A stretch of DNA of 64,000 nucleotides from Bicyclus anynana (taxonomy: Eukaryota; Arthropoda; Insecta; Lepidoptera; Nymphalidae), in contig NC_069087.1 of the NCBI RefSeq assembly GCF_947172395.1, positions 9,133,107 to 9,197,106 of the forward strand. The letters run 5' to 3'. Below, one piece after another: positions 46,150 to 56,700 of this stretch; the stretch's first letter is position 1, and each line of letters starts with the position of its first letter. The notes under the pieces are model-generated. The model was not told the DNA's origin. It made no database searches and saw only the letters and a program-made list of their open reading frames with translations. Position numbers and translations under genes: made by a program.

Positions 46150-46782
46150 CAGTAGCGGATTTACCAGCAGATTAAGTAGGCTGCAGCCTAGGGCGGCAGA
46201 TTACAGAGGGCGGCAAATTTGGCCCGAATGGTTTTCATTACACAAACTAGCGGACGGCCGCGACTTCGTCCGCCCTTAGATCTCTTAATTCAGCCCTTAC
46301 AGCAGTATCGCTGTAAAAATGAAGTACCTTCTCCCGTTTTCCTAACATTTCCCTTGACTGCTCTGCTCCTATTGATCGTAGCGTGATAAAAATAAACAAC
46401 AACCTACCCAGGAGTATGAAGAATAATTGTACAAAGTTTCGTTAAAATCCGTCGAGTAGTTTTTGGTTCTATAACGAACATACAGACAGTCAGACAAAAA
46501 TTTTACTGATTGCATTTTTGGCACCAGTATCGATCACTAATCACCCCTGATAGTTATTTTACTAAACTACTCTTGAAAACCTTAATAAAAATTTCAATAT
46601 TTTAGTCCTACTGTACGTAATAAAATATTAAGTCGCAAAGTTACCGACAGATAAAATGTAATAAAATTGTTCGCGAACAATAGTTATATCTACTGTGACA
46701 ATAGTGTCGAATTTCAGAGGACATTAGAGGCGGCATAAATTTAATAGCCTACTGGCGGCATATAATTGTAAATCCGCCACTG
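46150..46782. mobile_element. Non-autonomous hAT-like element, about 0.63 kb
   Basis: Left end CAGTAGCGGATTTACCAGC, right end complement CAGTGGCGGATTTACAATT. The 8-base flanks are CTAACAAC (46142-46149) and CTACCAAC (46783-46790), seven of eight matching. GGGCGGCAGA/GGCGGCA motifs are near each end. A CTAGCGGACGGCCGCGACTT-type repeat (about 46245-46510) is nested inside. Confidence 0.7.
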
Positions 46783-46790
46783 CTACCAAC

Positions 46791-47840
46791 ACTTTCCTTG
46801 AAGTTGCAGTAATTCAATAAAAAAGTATTATAAACCAAGAGCCATGTAACACTATGTTGCTAAATACCTACTTGTTTTGTTTTAAGATATTAACATAGAA
46901 ACTATAAAGAACTACTGTACCGTTAGAGTGACATAAATTTTAATAAGGTTACTACTTACTGCGATAAAACACTTTCATGGTTGTGACTCGAGCAAGTATG
47001 AACGTTTTTTCCTAAGAGTTATTATTTCAATTAACTGTCTTATTTGTGCAGTCGTTATATGGCTTCGGATCAAGAGATTTTTAGTGTCCTTGGTCGAGCT
47101 ATTACTGAGCTTTCTTTCTTTATGACATACTCAATATAAATTCCTAGCCCTTAGTTGGAAAGGGGGTGTTACATTGAATAGCACCTTAAAGCATCGATCC
47201 CGGTCAATATCATTAACATCTGAGAGTGGTAGTCAAACGACTTTTTAACCCTAGGGTGATAAAATTAAATTCTTTGACTACCCACTACCCACCCTACCCT
47301 ACGCTAGGGCCGCTAATCTGCAATGGAGCAGCATTGTCAAGCTTTATTATCCACAATCACATACGGAAAAAGGCTTGGCCCTTTAGAGAGCCGTTAAAAA
47401 ATCTGATAATGATGATCTCGTTGACCCAATGGTTAGTCTTTACGGAATTTATGGTCTGAAATATTGGGGGTTTCTTTCCAAGAACATCTCGATTACAGCC
47501 GAGATTTGGGATGTTGGTAGTGTTACCCCCATGTCTCGAAAAAGATAACATGTTAACCGGTGATCCGGAAATTTTATTAACATCTTAAAATGATTAACCA
47601 CCTCAAGCCCGCCTAAACGCATTGTTGCGGCGGATCCACGGAGAGAGAGGTCTTGCGCAGCAAGTTATTAAAATACGCTAATGACGATGGTTATTGTTCT
47701 CTTCATATAACAATAAACAATTGTATCGTTACTTGGTTTTTTGTACTTTTTTATAATAGCGAATAATACAATAAAGAACTTAAGCTAACTTATCATATAT
47801 AGCTAATAAATCATGCCCACGTGGAATTTACATGTCATCG
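46791..47840. other. Intergenic sequence with no recognised gene
   Basis: Contains a decayed repeat near 47225-47350 (CGCTAATCTGCAATGGAGCA). Open frames at 47226-47459 and 47357-47551 overlap on opposite strands and show no family pattern. Confidence 0.4.
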
Positions 47841-47841
47841 T

Positions 47842-48037
47842 ACCGGAACGCTAAATCGCTTGGCGTAACGTCTTTGCCGGTAGGGTGGTAAGTAGCCACG
47901 GCCGAAGCCTCCCACCAACCAGACCTGGCGCATAATTGGTCAAAATTGGAGAAAACCTCAATCGGCTCAGCCGGAGGTCGAACCTAGGACCTCCGTCTTG
48001 AAAAATCGAACTGCAATGCGCCACGGAGTCAATGGCT
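47842..48037 (-). mobile_element. tRNA-derived SINE, family A, 5' part
   Basis: Complement of the SINE A head is on the right (CTGCAATGCGCCACGGAG), with GAACCTAGGACCTCCGTCTT, GGCCGAAGCCTCCCACCAAC and CGTCTTTGCCGGTAGGGTGG toward the left. It is diverged and partly rearranged. Confidence 0.7.
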
Positions 48038-48039
48038 AA

Positions 48040-49320
48040 CTTGTAGAGAATAAAAGAAAACTGATAGCTACTAAAAATCAGACATTGCAGTAGGTTCCTA
48101 CCTAATAAATACATTTTGTCACTTAACCTTTGCTACATTGAATGTAATTACTTACTCGTATCTACTGTCAATCAATCGATACGGGTAATCAATTCAACAA
48201 TTTAAAGTAAGCAAAACGTTGAAAACGGGTATCGATAACGAAAATTAAAGAATTGATAATTTTTAAATAAAATACTCAAGTACCTACTTACTTAATTACA
48301 ATAATTAACCTACCTACTAATAGGTAGAAAACTTGTAATAGGTAAAGCTTTTTTAAAGACTCCAGAGTTTTTCAGCTAAAAGCAAAGTATGTATTTTATG
48401 GTAAAAGTAAGTTTGTATTTCCGCGTTTTTGTCAAAAACTGCTACTCCCATTTAGATGTGGCTATAAATTTGTAAAAGAAATATTTAGGATTCGATCTTT
48501 TATTTTTTTGTACAACTTTGCACACACTTACCTACTTACACACTGGTACACGTAACGGAGGTAGGAGGTAATAAAATAAATAGTAGATTGTTATACAAGG
48601 GGCTAAAAAAACGCATTATATACGAGATATTTTTAGGGCACGAGCCGTAAGGCGAGAGCCGCTAAATAGAAACCGAGTTTACAATGGGTTTGGCCCCGCG
48701 TGTTACACTCTGCTTTTCACTACGATTGCGGGAAATTAAAATAATTCAGTACAGTATTCAATGATTTATTTTAATTAAAAATTAAATGTATGTAAAAATT
48801 ATGGATTTTTTTACCCGGTAACATAAATTCCGACTGCTGTACGTCACAGAATAAAGGTGCGCATTTACAAGACGCGGCAAACCCATAAAAAAAAAATAAA
48901 ACGCCACGCGTCTCCTTACACAAACTTTTTTTAATAATTTGTATTTCAAAATACGTAAGTAAGTACGTAAATTAATATAATAATCAATAATTACCACTAA
49001 GAATACCCCATCTTATTTCTTTAGTTCATGTGAACAGTATTTAAAATACTGTTTAAAAACACAAGACGCTATTTTTCTTGACCTTACCTATTAAAAATTA
49101 CTGATGCGATGGTTCGTGTCGTACTGACTCGAGAATGTATTCATTTCTGAATTTTGTATTTGGAGCGGCTACGACACTGTCATGTTCCGTACGCTCCATC
49201 TGCTTATTAGTCTTTAATCTGTGAGGTACGTAAACATAAATTAGTACGAGTATAGTAAAGTCGGGCGAATCGCTGCACATGCCTGTTTCGCCACAGGGCC
49301 AACCGCCAAAGTCATCGAGT
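48040..49320. other. Intergenic sequence upstream of the beta-galactosidase gene
   Basis: AT-rich. Open frames at 48782-48997 and 49098-49280 (minus) lack any family feature. GC content and CpG rise from about 49270 toward the putative first exon. Confidence 0.4.
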
Positions 49321-49329
49321 TTCCGAGGG

Positions 49330-49531
49330 AGTGGCAGTGCGAGCGGTCGTGTTGTCAGTCTCTGTGACTCTGTGTAGCACTCGTACTCACTGTGCGAGTC
49401 GCGACTGCCAGCGACTTCGCTCCAATAACCTAGCTACTCCACTCCGCGTTCGCCGTGATTGTCAAGTCGGGGCCAAGAGAGTTCACTGGCACTCGAAGTC
49501 TCTAGCCGAGGTCATTGCCGCAAGACCGGTA
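49330..49531 (+). promoter_or_regulatory. Putative start site and non-coding first exon of the beta-galactosidase gene
   Basis: A GC-rich island in AT-rich surroundings. TCAGT at 49355-49359 matches the arthropod initiator. CAAGACCGGTAAGGTACC near 49519-49536 contains a strong splice donor (CCG|GTAAGG). A matching acceptor (CCGTTTCAG) sits at about 50746-50754, 20 bases before the start codon. Transcript data would be needed to place the start exactly. The 75-codon frame here is not supported. Confidence 0.45.
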
Positions 49532-50323
49532 AGGTACCGTCCGTTCTACACGAAGATGTAGGCAAATTATTTTATTCAAACTATACAATAAAGTCTTGAG
49601 ACTTTCGTATTTATTTATGCGAAAGTTATTATACTCGTACCGTTATCTCAATGATTTTTTATACACTCTAATGGGCTATTTTGTAAGTACCTAACTGCGC
49701 AGGTACTGCATGAATTTTGTTATTTCTGTATGTGTTTGAGTCATGATGATTAATACCCACACCTAATTAAAATTTCTTTTTTAATGAATTATTTATTTTA
49801 CCTATATTTTATATCAGCTATACGGAAAAAGTAGTAAACTAAAGTGATAAATAAATCCTAAATTAATGAATTACAAATCCTGTGGAGAAAGAAACAAAAG
49901 TTGTAGTTCTGAAATATGTAATAAAACTTAACCTAGACCTTTATCTGTTTGTTTATGTCATAGTAATTTTCGAGAACCTATCTAAGATATTAATTAACTG
50001 TTGCCAATAGGTAGGCATTTGCGGTCTTACAAGCATGCAGTCATACGTCATACTTTGTGATCTTGACCTAAAAGTCGTTAGTGTTAACCCGATTCAAAAT
50101 CTTGGGACTAAAATAACTTTTTCATCTCGCACACCTAAGGGCCGTTACACACTAGCGTTTCTCCAAGACAGACGTTGAATGTACGCGCAGCGAAGACGAC
50201 GCTGTATTGTATTACTTTGCATACCGAACGCTGCCAAGTCAAACCTATAATATTGTCAACCATGTCAACCCATTATCTGATCAGACGGGCAAATTTATCC
50301 AGATGTTATATCTAGTCAGCTGG

Positions 50324-50369
50324 CTTCGATGGAATATATCATACAGTGGTATGATATATTCCATCGAAG
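50324..50369. other. Perfect inverted repeat, 21-base arms, 4-base loop
   Basis: Arms 50324-50344 and 50349-50369 are exact complements (starting CTTCGATGGAATATATC) around AGTG. It lies in the putative leader intron of the beta-galactosidase gene, 405 bases before the start codon. It could be a transposition scar, a foldback insertion or a small-RNA hairpin. Confidence 0.8.
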
Positions 50370-50773
50370 ACTTTTTTAGATTTATAAAAAAGAACAGGCA
50401 TTATTTGTCATGTCTTAATATCAACACAACAAAAAAAATTGCATGATTATTAGTTTATATTTGATTAAAAAATGCCTATGTAGTCCACCCTAACGATGCA
50501 AAAAATAATAATATTGACATTGTAATAATTAATCTTATTGCAATAAGATTGTGAAATGAATTCGTTTTTATTTTATAAAGCTTGCACACCGTCAATACGC
50601 AAAACTAGCGAGCCTACGCTACAGAAACGCTAGTGTGAAAATGCTCTATTATGTTTCACTGATTTTAATTTAATTATTTTAATTTAATTATTATATTTTA
50701 ATAATTAAATTAAAAATATAAAATCTTAAAAATAAGTAAATAAACCGTTTCAGGCCAATTCTCAGACCAAGCG

Positions 50774-53700
50774 ATGCATACATCATGGGGCAAATTAATT
50801 TTTCTACAAGTTTTTATGATCTATGCCAGCCGGTCGGTAGTAACCCAGTCGTACGATGTCCCAGATTCGCAGCCAGTAGTAATTCAACTTACGGAAACCA
50901 CAAACCAAGGAAGTCAACTTTCAGAAAAAGATCCGGAGGTAATTTTGCAAGTGAGTGAAAATAGTATAATTACAGTTGTTCAGTCACTATGATGCCCACT
51001 TAGAGAGAAGTGCATCGTGTCGGAATCTAGTACGAGTTTCAATATTGCGACAACGTCAAGATTTTTAAACGTGTCTATATGTCTATTTTTATATATGAGC
51101 GAAATGATTAGATTTTCTGATTAGATTTAGACGTGATAGCCCAGTGGATATGACTCCTGCCTCCGATTCCGGAAGGTTCGAATCGGGTCCGTGGCGTGCA
51201 CCTCAAACTTTTCAGTTGTGTGCATTTTAAGAAATTAAATATCACGCTTCTCAAACGGTAAAGGAAAACATCGTGGGGAAAACTGCATACCAGAGAATTT
51301 TCTTGATTCTCTGCGTGTGTAAAGTCTACCAATCCGCATTGGGCCAGCGTGATGGACTATTGACCTAACCCCTCTTATACTCGAGCTCAGCAGTGAGCTG
51401 AATATGGGTCCCAGTCCGACTTTATGATTTCATATTCCAACTATTAGTAAGAGAATAGACTGTACAATAATGAATTTTAATGTGGTTTTCCAGCAATCCA
51501 TCACTTATCCATATGCGATGATGACGGTGATGAATAGCTAGTATAGATAAGTTTCGAATTGCTCATACAATCTGCAACGTTTACTGCAACTCGTACTAAT
51601 AAGTGCGGCTGACGATGGTCTACATTAATACTTAATGGCTACCTAATAGCCATGAAACCGGCGCGGCCAGTTCGCCAATCATACGAGTCTCGCAAATTAG
51701 ACGTTCGAGTCACTTAGAAGGGTCAATTTAGTAAGGGACCTTTCTATATCGCATCTACTATATAGTTTATTAACGGATAGATTGAGTATTAAATCAGATC
51801 AAATCTTGACTCTGCGCGCGATATTGCCAGTCTTAAATTTTTGAGAAATTTTCGGAACCAATTGTCATTTTCCATTTCACCTGAAAGTCTTATTTTTAGA
51901 GACAAAGTAGAGTAAGAGTATTTTTTAACAAAATTTATCAAAATATATATATATTGACTGGTTTATTCGCGAAAACGACAGAGTAATTGTTAATAAAATC
52001 TGGGTATTATGCTTAACCAGACGCTGCTAATCTATTATAATGAGCCACATGGCCATGTGTATCTATTATGTGTTTGCTGTGCTTAGATAAAACAGACTTT
52101 AACTATAGCAATAACAAAAGTTAGTAGATACTTCACAACATTTTAAAAGAATGCTAGTCATTTGTTCGACATCTAGGTATACCAATAATAAAGAGAGATC
52201 AAGTTTGTGAATTTGTGATTTTGAAGGAGGTAGGTAAACTCTGGATCTACTGGATTCTCATTATTTTAGCACCAGAAATTTTCCTTATATTTTATCCCCG
52301 CATTTGCACCGTAACGAGAATTACGCAGGTGAAAACGCGGGAAAATTGACAGTGACCAATATCTCCGTTTCCCCTAAAATTTTGCCAAAGGCCTAAATGA
52401 CTGCATTGAATACCGCAATAGGTAATCCAAGGGATCAAACCCAAGGCTTCTTAAAGTTGTGTCCTTTAATCTTTGATCTATTGATTTGTACCTATATTTC
52501 GTTACGTAAGGGCTTCTTTTTTATTCATGCTATCATTGTATTAGAGAGCTTCAAAATATAGACAGCTGAATAATATGTCAAAACCGGCCTCTCTAAACAG
52601 GTACACAATTCAAAAGATTTGCAAAAAGAAATCTGCATTTAAATTCCAAACAATACTCTTTACCAAAATAACCAGTTCTGGGTCGGGCAGTTACCAACTT
52701 ATTTCAGGAGAAAGAAAAAGTCGTTAGGTTTACTTTAAAATTTTGTGCAGAATCTGATTTGATGATGAGCGGATTAAATTTATTTGAGAGAATATACTAT
52801 TAAGCATCCTACCTATAATTCGTTTCATCATTAACTACCCACATTCGGCTCACTGTTGAGCACGGGTTTCCTCCCAGAATGAGAAGAGTTTGACCTTAGT
52901 CCCAGTGGCGTAACGTGCTTTTTGGGCCCTGTATCAAAATTATTTGGGGGGTCCAAATGAAGGGTAAAGGTTTCTCACAAAAGAAACAAAAATGCTCGCT
53001 TAAAATAAATATGACAGTGCCTTAACATATGTAGAATGTTTTCACCTTTTGGGCGCACGCTTAACCAGGGAAAAAAAAAGATTATGGACTACCTACATTT
53101 TACTAATTTTTGTTTTTACACGTAAGGGGCCCCTGTAGTCCGTACAGAATTAAGTAAATTCTCAGGTATGCAGGTTTCTTCACGATGTTTTTCCTTCACC
53201 GTTTGAGACACGTGATATATAGTTTCTTAAAATACACTTATCTGATAAGTTCGAGGTGCATGCCCCGGACCGGATTCGAACCAACGCCCTCTGACTCGAA
53301 GGCAGAGGTCATATTCACTAGGCTAGGCTAGTATCACGTATCCTACCTTTATAATTACGAATTTAAAATAAAGAATAATATTAGTATTTAGGCATTTTTT
53401 GCATTTAGGCCATGTGCCTACTTAACACTTGATAAATAATCTTTTTTCTATTTATTTTCAGAATAGGCGAAACATTAGTATAGTCGGCAACGACTTCGTC
53501 CTAGATGGACAGCCTCTTCGAATCATGTCTGGATCTCTACATTATTTTAGGCTACCTTCTGAATATTGGAGGGATCGGTTGAGGAAACTGAGAGCAGCTG
53601 GCTTAAATGCTGTGTCTACGTGAGTACCTACTGAAATATGATTAGCAATAATGTCTGTCTTTGTATCTAATGGACCTGATATTCTATGTCTGATGACCAG

Positions 53701-56700
53701 GATAATTTGTCAGCCCATGTTTTTAACCTTACCATAGGTAAGTACTAAGATACTTTGGACCGTAGTGGCTTTGGAGGTAGCAAGTTTCAAGTGCCAACCC
53801 ATATTTGGCCCACTGCTTAGCTCGATTCTCCTCTCAGAATGAGATGAGTTAGGCCAATAGTCCACCACGCTGGCCCAATGCGGATTGAACGCAGAGAATT
53901 AAGAAAATTCTCTGGTATGCAGGTTTCCTCACGATGTCTTTCCTTCACCGTTTGAGACTATTTAATTTCGTATAATGCACATTGCACAACGTGAATTCGA
54001 ACCCACACCCTCCGGAATCGGAAGCAGAGGTCATATCCACTGGGTATCACGGCTCTCATCTGTCTAACATCGTCAGAGTATAAACTTAATTTTTTTTACA
54101 AGCAAGACAAGAAAATCAGTTTCTTTCAAGGAATTGTCTGGTTAAGTTCATCTCCGTGCCTCGGAGAGTTCATTAAGACGTCATTCCTGATCATTATATT
54201 TAAACATCTGTTAGTGATGCTTTCTAAGCCCGCAATCCGCACTGAAGCAGCGATGAGCGTGGTGAGTCTAAGCGCTATATCCCCTCTCCTACATTAAGGA
54301 CGGAGGTCTGGCTATTAAAAATAAGATGATATCGATGGTATTTATATTATAGATACGTAGAATGGAGCAGTCACGAACCAGAAGAGGGATGGTACCAATT
54401 TGAAGGAGATAATGACATAGCCAGTTTTATAAAAATTGCTGCTGAGGAAGACTTATACGTCCTTCTTAGACCAGGACCGTATATATGTGCAGAAAGGGAT
54501 TTGGTAAATATATACTATTTCAAGTTATAAATATAAAGAAGATAAAATAAAAGTCAAAAGTCAAAATTCATTTATTTCATTTAGGCTTACTTTACAAGCA
54601 CTTTTGAAAGGTCAAGATTATGTCATAATTTAATTTAATCTAATAGTGGTAATAATAGTCGAAAACTTAAAACTAAAGTTACGAGGGAATATTACGAGTA
54701 AGTGGCCGCAAGATTGTATAAATTGATTAAGGTTATTACTGAAAATTATGTCTGAGCCTTCAATGTTTGTAATGTGCTAATGTACTCGTAGAAGGCATAA
54801 ACAAAACTAGAAAAAATTAAGACTAGTTTGAAACACACATTATGTACCAATTAACATAATTAATGCATATTAGCTACGTTATTTAAGATCAGAGGAAACG
54901 ATAACGTGTAATATTACCGGTAGTTTAAAATATTTAAAACGTATCAATGAATTAATTTGGTACTCAAAACAATTATGGCTGGTTTACCTGGTATAGTCGA
55001 TCTGACAATGCGCCGTGCAATAATTGTTGATCTTACTGTTCCACATGACGATAATCTGGTTAAAGCCGAAAAGGAAAAGTATCAAAATACTTGGACCTTG
55101 CTTACGAGATTACCTTCATGTCGAATGTTGAGGCGTGTATTTCGAGGAGGTTCCTCACTCTGGAGCCGTGACCACCGGTTGCTTGGGCACTCAAATGGCC
55201 CGCAGCGAGAGAGTTTTTTTTTTTGATAAATTTTTAATAGTGTTTTGTATTATATTTTGTATTATTAACATTGTTAAAAATTAAAAAAAATCACAAATAA
55301 AGAATTGAGAGATAAAATGTGGCTGGTTTCTTAAATACTATATTTTTAAGAAACTGTCTCAATATGCTCGCCGGAATACATCACAGTAATGATTTCAAAT
55401 CTATAGATACCTATATAAATTCTACAATCTAGAAAAGAACCAAAAATATTTTATAGGTTTAGTCATGGTATAGGTTTGGTCGTTCCTTGTGCATCAGAAT
55501 CCCTGGATTAACTTTTAAATATTGATAAGATAAAGAACAAAACAAATGACATTGTTTTTTTTTACAGGGAGGTTTACCGTATTGGCTTCTAAGTAAATAT
55601 CCAAATATAAAATTGCGAACAACAGACAAAAGTAAGTCGTCTTAATAAGGTAATGCTTAATATTAGGATGTCTATAATATTTTTCTAAAAATGCGGCTTT
55701 GTTTTTAGATTTTGTTGAGGAAACAGAAAAATGGATGGCAAAGCTTTTTGAACAAGTGACTCCTTTGTTGTATGGAAACGGAGGCCCTATTATTTTAGTC
55801 CAGGTAGGTATGTTTTAGTTAAATTCCAGGTAATAGCAGCATCATTATGGGATATCCTAAACTTAGTACAATTTGTATTTAACATTTCTAGTAAGAAAAG
55901 CTAAAAACTATACCTAATTGTTGTATGCTTACTAATCGAGCAAGTGCCGTGATAGCCCAGTGAATATGACCTCTGCCTCCGATTCCGAAGGGCGTATGTT
56001 CGAATCCGATTCCGGACATGCACTTTTTAGTTATGTGCATTTTAAGGAATTAAATATCACGTGTCTCAAACGGTGAAGAAAAAATATCGTGAAAAACCTG
56101 CATACCAGAGAATTTTCTTAATTCTCTGCGTGTGTGAAGTCTGCCAATCCACATTGGGCCAGCGTGGTGGACTATTGGCCTAATCCCTCTCATTCTGAGA
56201 GGAAACTCGAGCTCAGCAGTGAGCAGAATATGAGTCGATAATGTAATTTAGGAGCAAGTTAATTAAAATTAGTATATGTATAGACTATTGATTATTTAAT
56301 ATGTTTGTTGGTAAAGATTGCACACCGAGTTTGGCTTTAATATAAAAAAATAATTATACTAAAGCCAACAAACAGCTATAAATTAATACATAGAGGTAGT
56401 GTAAACATCTACATCGATGGTTTAATAAGATAATTTCGTAAGTTGATAATGCATCTTCAGAATTTCAGGTTGAAAACGAATATGGTAGTTACGGTGCATC
56501 CAAGCCATACATGGAAGTAATGCGAGACATAATAAAACGACACGTCCAGACGAATGCTTTGTTGTACACTACCGATGGAGCAAGCAGGTCCTACTTCTAC
56601 GATGGATCAGTTCCCGGAACACTTACTACTATTGACTTCGGCCCTTGTATGTCTATTTTAGTTGTCAGTTATCCATTCTAACTATAAATGGGAAAGTCTG

